A stretch of DNA of 64,000 nucleotides. Source: Odontesthes bonariensis. Its lineage: Eukaryota; Chordata; Actinopteri; Atheriniformes; Atherinopsidae. The notes under the pieces are model-generated. The model ran no database searches and was not told the DNA's origin. It saw nothing but the letters and a program-made list of their open reading frames with translations. Each line of letters opens with the position of its first letter. Positions within the stretch are counted from its first letter, which is position 1. Shown one piece after another: positions 1-45,789 of the stretch. The stretch is from assembly GCF_027942865.1 (NCBI RefSeq), contig NC_134525.1, positions 19,343,657 through 19,407,656 on the forward strand. The letters run 5' to 3'. The position numbers and the translations under genes are program-made.

Positions 1-776
1 TGACGCTGATCCGCAACGGCAGTGGTCAGAAGAAGTTGAGGTTCCAGCAAAAGCTCCTGATCCACTTCAGTAACAACAGCCTGCAGGTCAGAGATAAAAC
101 ACACAAATGACCATTGTTTGGATGTAATTGCAAAATGTAGCCTATGACCTCACAGTGTCTACTTCCTATGTCCAGACAGTGCCTCTCTGTGCCCTTTTGG
201 ATCTACCAACACTCAGTCTCTCCACGGACTGCCTCAGCTTTGGGTTCTGCTACGTTGGACAGACACAAACCAGAGACGTGAACCTATACATCCATGGAGC
301 CCACACCTACTGGAAATCACTTACAAGTAACCACACAGCCATCTTCACAGCCATGAGTAATCATTTGAGCCAAGAGGTTTACTGATCTTTCACTGTGTTC
401 AGAGTCAGGTGGAGGGGACTCTCATGTGTTTAGAGTTGCACCAGACTTTGGGCTGCTCGGCTCAGGGGAGGCCCGCAGGACCCGCTGTCGACAGTGTCTG
501 CAGATCAGCTTCACTCCCAGGTTGGTGTCTTTGCTGAAGCAAAACACATATTCACGAAAGAATATATGAATAAAAAACATAAAAAATAACATTTGGCACA
601 TATATCCAAAGAGCTTGGGTTTCAAAGGTTTCCACGTCATGCGTTTCAGTGAGGACAGAGAATTCAGGGCTGTGGTGGTGATCCAGTCTCCTCTGGTGAA
701 GACCCCTCTCACTCTGCAGATCCACGGAACAGGATCCTTTGATGAGGTGCACAGGTCGACAAACATGTCCACGTGA
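1..776 (+). CDS. dlec1: DLEC1-like protein, last four exons (partial, 5' end outside window)
   Basis: C-terminal part of a large cilia/flagella-associated protein of the DLEC1 (deleted in lung and esophageal cancer 1) family, built from ASH/MSP-like beta-sandwich repeats. Coding pieces joined in frame are about 3-86 (ends CAG, donor gtcaga), 176-326, 403-520 and 614-776, stop TGA 774-776. Phases agree throughout (0, 1, 2). The second piece carries the ASH-type pattern LSTDCLSFGFCYVGQT followed by a TYW motif; the last reads FRAVVVIQSPL and LQIHGTGSFDEVH, a typical end strand of such a domain. Identification rests on this pattern plus the position next to MYD88 and OXSR1, where DLEC1 lies in mammals. 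The acceptor of the last exon (ccaaagag at 606-613) has no pyrimidine tract, so that junction is the least certain. Another ASH-domain protein such as a HYDIN relative is possible but less likely. Confidence 0.68.
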
Positions 777-820
777 CATCACAGTCACCACCACGTTTGC
801 CGTCATTTTGTAAGAATATG

Positions 821-826
821 AATAAA
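821..826 (+). terminator. Polyadenylation signal of the DLEC1-like gene
   Basis: Canonical AATAAA 45 bases after the TGA stop, giving a very short 3' UTR. No competing AATAAA lies between the stop and this site. Confidence 0.6.
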
Positions 827-1129
827 ATGTTAATGATCAGTAAAACATGAACTTATTACTGATTTTTCTGTCATGACACTTGGACTATGAAAGGGATGTT
901 TTAAGCTTTGACTAAAGTGACGTCATTCAAAGCCTACAAGTTCAGTGATTGATGCACTAAAATGTTAAAAGTGGATTTGATCGACAAGTAGCAGTAGATT
1001 TGCATTTCTCCCCCTTCTATATCAGATTATTACTAAGTAACTACAAACTTTACCACACTGATAAATAAGCACTGGCAAAGAGAAAGTACATTACAAATGA
1101 GTTTCTAAGTAAGTGTTTTTTAAACATTG

Positions 1130-1310
1130 TTCAATTCAGTTTTATTTCTGTTGCACAACTTTACGATGAGAAAAGTCCCGACTAGTTCCTCTAGGCAAGA
1201 ACCTGGATACAGCGGAGAAAAACTGAACTTTAAGAGAAACCTTCAGCAGAACCGGACTCGTGGAGGTTATCCATCTGTCTCACTGACTGAGGTGAAGAGG
1301 CAGTAAGAGA
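1130..1310 (+). repeat. Decayed copy of an abundant teleost dispersed repeat
   Basis: The start (ttcaattcagttttatttct) and the later block with ctctaggcaagaacctggat, gagaaacc-ttcagcagaacc and ttatccatctgtctc recall a repeat common in fish introns and intergenic DNA, whose consensus begins with an AT-rich attcaattttattta block and later reads aggaagaaacctccggcaga. Many substitutions separate it from what I remember, so family and edges are approximate. Confidence 0.45.
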
Positions 1311-3211
1311 GGAGAGATAGAAGGTAGACAGCATCAGACGATGGCCACTATGGCTGGCTGATGACTGCAGATCAGAAACTCGAGAGAAAGTACAAACTGC
1401 AAGAGAGAGACTCACAAAGTCGGTGGAAGTCGGCACTGCAGTGGCATAGATGCACTGAGAGTGAGGGAGGTCGACTTAGGATCTGCTGGAGCCCATTATG
1501 AAGTTATTGAGAAACCCAAATAAGGAATGGCGATAGACAAATCTAAAAATAACAAGTGCGTGGACATCTCTTTGAGACAGGACTAATGCTGATTCAGGTA
1601 AATAAAGGCACTATTAGAGGGTTGGCTTAGAATTTATGTGAGACGAAAGGACATTTTCTACTTAAATTAACTAAGATTCTTCATATTACTGAAGGCTAAC
1701 TACACTGTAGGATACAGACTCTATTTATATATGTATATTAAATCAACTAGTCGGAACATAGAAAAACGGGGTCAACTTTACCTTCTCACTGAGATGAAAT
1801 GTTTCTGTCACTTCTTTTCTCATTTAATGGTTTTCAAAAAGGACACAGATGTTTCCCAGCAGAAATTACAGTACAGCCATAAACCAATAAGAGACCGGGG
1901 AAATGTCCAGCCCATGAACAGTCCAGAAGTCTGAAGAATACACGGAAAACCACTGCAAAACCCCATAAACAAACAGCCAGGGAACACATGGAATACAAGG
2001 GACATCAGAAGGGAAACTATACCAGGAGGCGTAATCAACAGATTGAACACAGGAAGGGAACCTAACAGCAGGTTGCAAAGCTGACTGGGATGCGCAAGAA
2101 AAAGTCAAACGTGTTTCATGATGAAACATGATGAAACAAAACACAGCTCAAAGTGGCTCCAGGGCAGGACGACTTGCTAAAAACTTTAGGCCGTGTTGGG
2201 AGCTGCTTGAAAGTGTTCCCACAACGTTTGCGAACATGCCTCCTGAAAGTGAACTCCCATTTGTGCACACATAATGACACCATGCGATCAAACCAGAAGG
2301 CGACTTTTTTGAGGATACCAAGAAAGTTTGTTTGAAAGAAGAGATCCCCGTGGATGCGTTTAGTGGAGTTTTAAGCAATGATTTTCCAAGAAATGCACTG
2401 CAGTTCTGTAACTGTTTACAAAAGCTGCTGTCTTTGCACCCGCTGGGGAGAGTTATCGCCTGACATGCGGTCCAGAGGAAGGCCCAGGGCGACGGATCCT
2501 CTGCTGGGAGTCTCCGCTGGGAGCGACAGTGTGCCGGGAAGGAAGTCCACCATTACTGTATAGCTTTTGATCTGTTTAAAAAGGTTTTAAAAAATGAATA
2601 CAGAGAAACTCCCAACACCTAGCAGTGTTGTTAGATTTAGATTGTCTGTTTTGTTTTGCCCCAGAGGATGAATAGATTTTTCAAAAATACCCTTTCAGCA
2701 GAACATAAAGATAAAAAGAAAGACAGCTGCAAAGATAAGCACAAGTATGCAAACATTTTCCTCCAACACATTCATCTTACCAGCTTGTTCCAGCACTGCA
2801 GGGAAACCAAAAAGCAGGTTAGATACCCAAAACATGCGCACACAACTCCACCGGGCCCAGAGGACGCCCAACGGAGACTCATCACAGACCTGGGATCACT
2901 TGGCTGCTGGAAGTCATTAGCAAATTAACCAGCATTTGAAGACTCTAGTGCCACTTCCAGCACTGCCGCTGAAGATGTTATCTCTTGTGAATTTGTACAC
3001 TCTTGTATTAATGTTCCCCAGAATCAACCTCTATGCCACAAACATTAAAGTGGGCAAAAAAAAAAAAAAATGCTTAAATGCTCCCAATTAACACAATATG
3101 AAAAAAAACCCAGCTGATTACATAAAACACTTCTCTTGAGAACTCAATCCTCTCTGGTGTTTTAAGACTCTCTCAGGTGATGCTGCAAAATCCATTGAGA
3201 CTCACGCACGT

Positions 3212-3212
<1 letters not shown>

Positions 3213-3253
<41 letters not shown>
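3213..3253. repeat. (CA)n microsatellite
   Basis: Uninterrupted CA dinucleotide run of about 41 bases in intergenic DNA. Confidence 0.95.
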
Positions 3254-3256
<3 letters not shown>

Positions 3257-3865
3257 GAAGCTGTTATTGTTCATAACGTCTGCATGGGGGTTTCATCTTC
3301 AGCACAATTTAGCAGTGCAGACATCTGTAAGCACTGCAAATCCACAGAGGGATGCAAATTTCCAATTGATATTCACTGCACTCAAGCAGTCCTGCACAGA
3401 ACAAGGGCATGTCTGATCACAAGGAAACAGCGCTGTGTGGAACTAACGCGAAGCGAGGGATGCCGGGGCCAAGGTCAGAGGAGCGTTTGTTTTTTCATAT
3501 CATCAGGTTGCGTTTTTGTTCTCATTACAAGTACGTTTTTTGGAGACACGTAGCACTTATTTCTTCGCTGCATTATGCAAATGCTGAGAATGAGAGAACG
3601 GAGCACGGTGGAAATTAGCAGAAAAATAGCGCACGGAACCGGTCCCTCAGCGATACTACTTAGAAGTCGTGCCACATGTTTACTGCCTGCTCGTGACATT
3701 TATGAGTTACGCTCTCTGTCACTGTCCATCATCACTGACATCAGTTTGCCTACTGACGCTGTCAATGGAGCAGTGACTGGAATCATCCACAGGTTCGAAC
3801 CATGTCAGAACACCTGAAGCTAAAGAGGTTAAAGAAGATTTTTTTTTCTATGGATTTTAAACCTA

Positions 3866-4575
3866 AGTTCCAAAAAAGTTGGAGTGCTGTGTGAACTATA
3901 GATAAGAACAGAATGTGACGATGTGCAAATCTCATAGATGAACATTTTCATCATAATGCAACATTGAAAACATTAAATAATGAGTGTGAGAACATTTTCA
4001 AATGTCAGTTAGTTCGTCCTGAATGTGATGGCAGAAACACACTAAATGGTCGGGAGTGGGGCAACAAAAGTCTGGAGAAGTAAGAGGTACTCAAATAAAA
4101 CTGCTGGAGGAACATGCAGCAACCGATCAGGTTAACAGGTCAGTAACATGATTGGGTATTAAAAGAGCACCATAGAGAGGCAGAGTCTTTCTGAAGAAAA
4201 TATGGGCAGAAGTTCAGCAGTATGCAAAAAAAATTTAAAAAAATGGAACAATGTTCCTCAATGTTGATTATGAAAAATGTGAATATTCCTTCATCTGCAT
4301 CATCATCATAAGATTCAGAGAATGTGGAAATATCCCGGACACGGATGAAAACCAGTATTGGTGGTCTTCGTGCCCATAAGGTGGCACTGCATTAAAAGAA
4401 GGTCATGATTCTGTCATGGAAATCACTGCATGGACCCAAGAACTTTCCCAGAAATCATTGTCTGTGAATGCAGTTAAATGTGCCACCCACAAATGCAGGT
4501 GAAAGCTCTATCATGCAAAGAAGAAGCCATATGTGATCCAGAAACATGGCTGTCTCCTCTGGACCAAAGCTCAGC
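3866..4575 (+). mobile_element. Decayed Tc1/mariner-type DNA transposon
   Basis: Begins with gttccaaaaaagttggagtg, close to the end of a DNA transposon family frequent in fish. Near 4390-4565 the + strand still reads as transposase-like pieces: MEITAWTQELSQKSLSVN, then KLYHAKKKPYV and GCLLWTKAQ, resembling the HAKKKPY...RLLWAKAH region of Tc1-type transposases. Frameshifts and stops (one just before KLYHAK) break it, so it is an inactive relic. Its ends are approximate and I could not define a target duplication. Nothing follows that could be the catalytic DDE half, so it is also 3'-truncated. Confidence 0.6.
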
Positions 4576-4709
4576 CAAATATTGTGTAATGCATGTAAAC
4601 TTTTGATCCTTCAGTCTTGAACTGTATGTAATGCTATCTGACTCTTTGACTGCAGACTATACACACACGTATAAACAATATGATACACATGGGAACTGCT
4701 AATGTTTTA

Positions 4710-5999
4710 TATACAGTGCACAGTCAAAATGAGTACACCCCTGTTGAAAAGTAACATTTTGAACAATATTTTAATACACACACAAGTTATTCCCAAAACG
4801 TGCATAGAGTAAGTTTAATACAACATCTGTTCAGCTTACAACAGAAAAGAAAGGTCAATAATATAACTTAAATGACATATTTGTCCATTTTTGTGAAATT
4901 ATGCTGGTGCAAAAGTGAGTACACCCCTATGTTAAACTCCCTGAGAATGGGCCGTGTTGGCCCGAAATGTCATGAAATGAAAAGGCATTAAAAGGGAGGT
5001 CATCGTTGTGCGTTTCATCCTTGCCTTACATTGAAATTTTACATTTTGAGTCTGCACCAGGCTAAAAGAGACGTGTGTGAGATTTGACTGAAATCCTATG
5101 GAGAGTATCATGATCTGCTTCAGTAGTCACAGTACATGTTGACAAGCATGTTTCTTTTGGTGAAATTCAGCTTCCTACTGTTGATGGCATCCATACAGCC
5201 CCAAACCATGTCACTCCCACTACTATGCTTGACTTTAAGCATGGGGCACTTTTCTTTGTACAAATCACTTTTTACCACCACACAGGCTTGACACCATCTA
5301 AAGCAAATTTGTTTATCATTGTCTCATCAGAGACAAACAAACTAAGGATATGGATTGCTGGAACCATGTCCTGTGATCTGATGACACCAAGATGAACAAA
5401 TTTCCTTTAGATGGTGTCAAGCCTGTGTGGTGGTAAAAAGTGATTTGTACAAAGAAAAGTGCCCCATGCTTAAAGTCAAGCATAGTAGTGGGAGTGACAT
5501 GGTTTTGGGCTGTATGGATGCCATCAACAGTAGGAAGCTGAATTTCACCAAAAGAAACATGCTTGTCAACATGTACTGTGACTACTGAAGCAGATCATGA
5601 TACTCTCCATAGGATTTCAGTCAAATCTCACACACGTCTCTTTTAGCCTGGTGCAGACTCAAAATGTAAAATTTCAATGTAAGGCAAGGATGAAACGCAC
5701 AACGATGACCTCCCTTTTAATGCCTTTTCATTTCATGACATTTCGGGCCAACACGGCCCATTCTCAGGGAGTTTAACATAGGGGTGTGCTCACTTTTGCA
5801 CCAGCATAATTTCACAAAAATGGACAAATATGTCATTTAAGTTATATTATTGACCTTTCTTTTCTGTTGTAAGCTGAACAGATGTTGTATTAAACTTACT
5901 CTATGCACGTTTTGGGAATAACTTGTGTGTGTATTAAAATATTGTTCAAAATGTTACTTTTCAACAGGGGTGTACTCATTTTCACTGTGCACTGTATAT
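4710..5999. mobile_element. Fold-back Tc1-like element with 605-bp inverted arms and IR/DR ends
   Basis: Left arm 4710-5314 and right arm 5395-5999 are near-identical reverse complements around an 80-bp unique centre. The outer ends read tatacagtgcacagt and actgtgcactgtata, so the element is bounded by TA as expected for Tc1/mariner. Each arm holds two direct repeats of the tgagtacacccct core, about 190 bp apart (near 4729 and 4918 on the left), the IR/DR layout of Sleeping Beauty-like Tc1 elements. The right arm (from about 5420) still encodes transposase-like VKHSSGSDMVLGCMDAIN, resembling the GGGSxMVWGCF block of Tc1 transposases, then hits a stop. It looks like one element's 3' half duplicated head-to-head. 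It cannot encode a working transposase. Confidence 0.85.
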
Positions 6000-6060
6000 G
6001 TATATAAATTTAAAATTTGGTTATACCTGCAACCTTGAATTGGATAAAACTGGTATAGAA

Positions 6061-6079
6061 AATGGATGGATGGATGGAT
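6061..6079. repeat. (GGAT)n run, possible retroposon tail
   Basis: A short GGAT tandem run preceded by ttgaattggataaaactggt. In fish, such aaaatggatggatgg tails often mark the 3' end of a LINE or SINE copy. The body of such an element is not visible because the Tc1-like element ends 60 bases upstream. Family assignment is a guess. Confidence 0.4.
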
Positions 6080-6689
6080 CTCGGGTCACATTCTTGGTAT
6101 AATTGTTTGGTTCAGTTGAAAATAGACACAGTGACAACAGAAACACATTAGAGAGTTTCTGGATCTATTCTCTTCTCGAACATAAGAAGTAATTATCACA
6201 TACAAGAGGTTTTTACCTCTTATTGGCCAATGCTGAATGTATTCAATTCATAGCACGCAGTGGCCTGTCAGTCATCAAATTTTGGGTTCCCCGGCCGCTG
6301 TTCAAACCTGCAAATTAGAATATTTTAAAGTATAGTCAGAGCCTAAAATATGTTAAATGTAGCCTATAGGCCTCTATTGGAATGGTGGCACTCCACAAAA
6401 GGCTTGTTTCACTCTGTGTTCTTAATACTGTCAATCAGAGGATTGTGAACCTCTGTGATTAATGTGGTTTAAACAGAGGCAACATTTTAAATGTTCTATG
6501 TTAAAGTGTTTTAGTTCAAACTACCATCAGTGTTCCTGGAGTACAGCGATTTGAAAATGGGTTTGTAAGGTAACGGTTGTAATAGCACCAGGTGTCCACG
6601 GGGAGGCGACACTCCCTCCACTTTGACACCGCTGCCTTGGTAACGCACCACCGGAGAGCGTCACCACTTCCTGGAGCTCACGTTGTTGC

Positions 6690-7058
6690 TGACATCAGAG
6701 GCGCAGCTCGGGGGAGAAACTCAGCTCCTCAGTTCTGTAGTGTGTGTTGAGACAAGCGAAGCGCAGGTCGGAAAAAAACTTTCCTCTGCATCCCGCCGGC
6801 AGCTGCAGTGTATTCTCCTCTGCAGGCACGACCTCCTGCTTTGGACTATGCACCTCTGAGAAGAGAAGCCTTTTCTGCCCAAGTACAGCCCGTTCATGTT
6901 GTTTCTGCGCTACAGTACTGAGCACAGTTTCCGGATTCCAGCTCACTGTTTTGGGAAGATTTTCCTCGCATCTGTCGGGATTTTTACGCTGTTTATTGGT
7001 CATAAATTACAACCTAAAACCAAGTCAGCTTTATAAATCCTGCAGCCACAACCAGAAC
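6690..7058 (+). promoter_or_regulatory. Inferred 5' leader/promoter-proximal region of the MAP3K, with upstream ORFs
   Basis: GC-richer stretch before the kinase start codon with no TATA box; an ETS-like cttcctgg lies at about 6667. The transcription start is not determinable, so the extent is inferred. If transcribed, the leader has a 4-codon upstream ORF (6848-6859) and a 47-codon upstream ORF (6896-7036, stop included) that ends 22 bases before the main ATG. The longer one encodes a hydrophobic stretch (IFLASVGIFTLFIGH). This arrangement would be expected to lower or condition translation of the kinase. Confidence 0.5.
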
Positions 7059-42312
<35,254 letters not shown>

Positions 42313-43294
42313 GGCCTGTGGGCAACCATCCCTGTCCCCTTCCCTGCCTGCGAGGCCCCTGTGGTCCCAGCACGTCCCCTCATCTCCGGCCCGCCCCGCC
42401 CCGCCCCCAGGGTCCCCTCCTCCTCTCGTCACCTGGCTACAGGGCTCAGCAACACTCCAACTCTCCAAGCCTTGTCATCGATCACAAGTGTCTGCCTTGT
42501 CAGGACCCCTGCGTCTCTCACCAACCAGCTCAACCCAGACAACTCCCTGCGACGCCAGGTTGATTGCTGTCAAGACCTGCAGAGTCCTCCAAGGCATCGT
42601 TTTGTGTTCCCACATAAGGGGGCTGACGAGAGGACACTCGACAGTCTCAAAAGTTCCAGAATGCTCTCCTTTAACAAGAGTAGGAAAAGTAGCCAAAGTT
42701 AGAGGGAAGTGGTGCCTCAAGCTTTCTGGGTCTCACTTTACATGCATTTACTGCCGCAGCACAGTGTCTCCGGACTGAGTAGACACTGCGATACACCAGT
42801 TTTGACTTCTTAAGATTGGTGAAATATTTTTATAGGACACACGCAAATTCATCCTCGCGGATGAGATTTCTATCGTCACCCTAGAAAATGTAAATGTATT
42901 TCCGTCAACGCCTTACAGTAAGAATTTGTAAGTCAGAATGTGTTTGTTTTTTTGTTTTTTTCTAACATCATAGAGGGTTGCCCTTTCCCTGCTTTCACAG
43001 CACTCACAACCCCCTATTAGAAGGATTGTCAACATTGCACTTTTGATATCATGCATTGAGACTTTTACACATGCAAGATAATCTACGAAGGAGATATTTT
43101 TCTATTCGACGCATTTTTTCTAACACCCCTGGTGAGAACTGTATTCCAATGTAAAAGAAAAACAAAACCAAACTTTTTTTGGCATTCGCGTGCAATGTCT
43201 TTTAAGCAATACCAACACTGCTGTTGGGGTCAAGGACCTTCATCCCACCGTCGTTTGTGGTGAGCCTCTTTCCATTTACAAGTTGCCAAAGAAA

Positions 43295-43300
43295 AATAAA
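43295..43300 (+). terminator. Possible proximal polyadenylation signal of the MAP3K
   Basis: AATAAA in a gaaaaataaaaagaag context about 985 bases after the stop codon, with a T/G-rich stretch further downstream. Use is uncertain. Confidence 0.35.
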
Positions 43301-44179
43301 AAGAAGAGACAGAGAACTCGATGTTAACATGCAGTATTAGTCATATTGGACTTTTTGTCACCTCAGAGCCCTGCAGCCTTTTCTGTTTTACGGCAGCTGT
43401 GTGCACTGTCGACTGCACAGACCGAATCAGACGCATCGGCGCCTTGCTTTGCAACGATCATGAAAGCAGATTGAAGGAAGTGTCTTGTTTTATGTATTTG
43501 TTGCAAGTTCAGTTCGAAATCCGCTCGCCCCTATGCCTTCCTTAAGCTTCCCACACCATTCGAGCAGGCCACTCTATGACCTGACCCGCACATCTAACTT
43601 TGTACAACGCCGACAGAGCTGAAGCATACCATCACAGATCGTCTGAAAGCATCGAGGTTGGAATTGAACGCTGGATTCTTTAACATGAAGACGAAAAACT
43701 TTAGCTAGGGAACTATCAGAGGAGCGATGACTAGCTGTAATACAGTGGCACTTAAGGAACGATCAAATCTTTTTAACCCTTGTCAGTGCCTTACCTGAAA
43801 CTGCTTGTAAACACAAACGTTCAACTGCCAAAGCGGAGAGCTTCCTAGCTAGGCAAGCAGCTGTTCAGTAGAGAGCACACCCAGGACTTGCTGAACTTCT
43901 TTTATATGAAAAAAAACTATTATACTGTAAATACATGTTGTTCTGCACTTTTATATGAAGTTTCTTTTACATTATATACAAATTTGATGAAATAGCTACA
44001 TTATACAGTAGACTGTACTGTGATCTCAACAGGAATATGGATGAATGTCTCTTTGAGAGCCGGCAGGCAGTGTGAAAAGACTGGGAGGCTTTTGATTGGG
44101 ACAGAATTTGTTTGGTCTTGATGACAAAGCCTTGAAACATGTAATGTATCAAGTCACTGATCTTTTGTACATTTAACTT

Positions 44180-44185
44180 AATAAA
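44180..44185 (+). terminator. Distal polyadenylation signal of the MAP3K
   Basis: AATAAA followed within 25 bases by a T/G-rich tract (ctgttttgttgtgtga), the expected downstream element. Confidence 0.6.
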
Positions 44186-44361
44186 TCAAAGGTCTAAGAC
44201 TGTTTTGTTGTGTGATTCCTATCATGTTGGTGAAAGGTTTTGGAAAAGTTTGGCTTTTTTTCTCATTCCAGTTTCATCCACACTTAGCACTTTCATTATA
44301 TATTAGTTACTTTGCCCTGAGGTAATTATATTGGAAAACAAGCTAAATCAAATTGAAAAAT

Positions 44362-44530
44362 ACTTAATTAATCCCTAAATGGAAACTTTATTGTCACAGC
44401 GTATATTGACAAATAATAAAGCTGTGGGCAGGAATGAACCCCCTGTACTACTTTTTTTGTGGCAGCAGAGCTGAAGAGGCCTCTGTCTGAAGCACACTCT
44501 TAAACCACGAAGCCTTCAATGTTGTCCATT
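44362..44530 (+). repeat. Teleost dispersed repeat, copy 1
   Basis: Begins ttaattaatccctaaatgga, then has gggcaggaatgaaccccctg, cagagctgaagaggcctctg and ttcaatgttgtccattcttc. These match, with decay, a repeat family common in fish that includes ggcaggaatgacttcctgtg and a gttgtccaaaatggcc block. A second, longer copy lies at 50270-50590 in the same orientation. I cannot name the family. Confidence 0.45.
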
Positions 44531-44923
44531 CTTCTTTGCACAGAAAAGGACACCAAAGCAAAAGTAGAACAAATAAAGAAAAAACAACATTAAAAACAAA
44601 TTCACACACACATTAAATATATAATACATTTTACTCAAACTCCTAGCAAATCTGGTTTTATAAGGCTGGCTTATGAACATTGTGTCAACATGGATACTTT
44701 AAAAGACATTTCTTTTCTTATATGTGTGGATGGGGAAGACTATTTTTCTCTTTTTTTGTAATAAAGAGAGATCGTTTTCGTATTACTGAATATGGCAAAT
44801 GTCCCTTTTTGTGTTTAGTAAAACCTTTGCTTTGCAATGTTGCCTCAATAGTCCCTTTGTTTTCCTGAAATATTGCTTCATTAAACGTCGCGTTTTTCGT
44901 GTCGTTGTTGTGTTTTGGGGGAA

Positions 44924-45300
44924 ATGGCAAGGCAAGGCAATTTTATTTGTAGAGCACAATTCGTACACAAGGTAATTCAAAGTGCTTTACAGCTACATAA
45001 AATCACAAGAAGGCAATAAAATCATTAAAAAGAAATAAAAAATAAAAAACCCATTAAAAATAATCATTAATTAAATAATTTAAAAGTGAAGAGTGCAGAG
45101 TGCAGATAAAATACTTTCAGGTGTCATATGCACAGCTATATAGAACTGTTTTCAGCCTGGATTTAAACATTGTCAGAGTTGAGGCCTGTCTCACATCTTC
45201 TGGAAGGCTGTTCCAGATGTTAGGAGCATAAAACTGAAACGCAGCCTCACCTTGTTTAGTCCTGACTCTGGGCACCAGCAGGAGACCCCTCCCTGAGGTT
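44924..45300 (+). repeat. Teleost dispersed repeat of the aattcaaagtgctttaca type
   Basis: Contains aaggcaattttatttgtaga, then aattcaaagtgctttacagc, then later blocks gttttcagcctggatttaaa and ggctgttccagatgttagga, ending in a ctgggcaccagcaggagacc block. These blocks in this order are a familiar interspersed repeat in teleost genomes. It sits between the MAP3K 3' end and the cryptochrome DASH promoter. Family name and exact ends not determined. Confidence 0.55.
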
Positions 45301-45619
45301 GCTTTTCAAAATTGTGTTTATTCTGTTGGGGTAGTTCGCATCTCAGGAACAGTATGGATGAGACCATCTATCCAGCACTAGCAGAGAAAAATCTACACAG
45401 ATTGTACGACACGACAAAAAATTAAAAGCACCAACTCAAAGCTGGACATAGAAGAACCTGAAGACAAATAGTTAAAACGATAAATTAATTTATCAATTGA
45501 ACAACTGTTGATATAACACAAACAAAGCACGAATAAAACTGTCATATGTTCCATAAAACGACTACACAGAAAACAACTTAGTGTACAATTTCGGTAGAGT
45601 CAGGCTGTTAGAAAACATC

Positions 45620-45661
45620 TTACAAAACCTGACGTTTTGTAACAACGTGTATGAAAACGTG
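45620..45661 (+). promoter_or_regulatory. Candidate clock/light control region of cryptochrome DASH: palindromic D-box-like pair plus tandem E'-boxes
   Basis: TTACAAAAC (45620-45628) and GTTTTGTAA (45634-45642) form a perfect 9-bp inverted repeat with a 5-bp spacer. The right half extended by one base (GTTTTGTAAC) differs at one position from the PAR-bZIP D-box RTTAYGTAAY. Two AACGTG E'-boxes follow at 45644-45649 and 45656-45661, separated by exactly 6 bp, the spacing of tandem CLOCK:BMAL1 E-boxes. The cluster lies about 130-170 bp before the start codon. Function is inferred from motif match alone. Confidence 0.5.
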
Positions 45662-45789
45662 ACGGTCGCACGCGAGAGCAGCAGCCGCAGCACAGACACC
45701 GAGCAAAGGACGCAGCTCACCGACGCGGACGGAGGTGTTTTTCCTGCTGATTGAGAAACAACTATTGCTGGCGTGTTAACTAAACCACG

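Larger units (their letters stand above)
827..6680. other. Intergenic region between the DLEC1-like gene and the MAP3K
   Basis: About 5.8 kb without a supportable gene. Short ORFs on both strands have no recognisable domain or splice context. The stretch holds a decayed dispersed repeat (about 1130-1310), a CA microsatellite, two Tc1-type elements (3866-4575 and 4710-5999) and a GGAT run. I see nothing I can name in about 1500-3200 or 6080-6600. ACAA1, which lies here in mammals, is not present. Confidence 0.6.
42313..44205 (+). other. 3' UTR of the MAP3K
   Basis: From the TGA at 42310-42312 the sequence stays unspliced-looking and GC-rich, then AT-rich, to the AATAAA at 44180. An earlier AATAAA at 43295-43300 could give a shorter form, so alternative 3' ends about 0.9 kb apart are possible. 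Extent is inferred from signals only. Confidence 0.55.
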
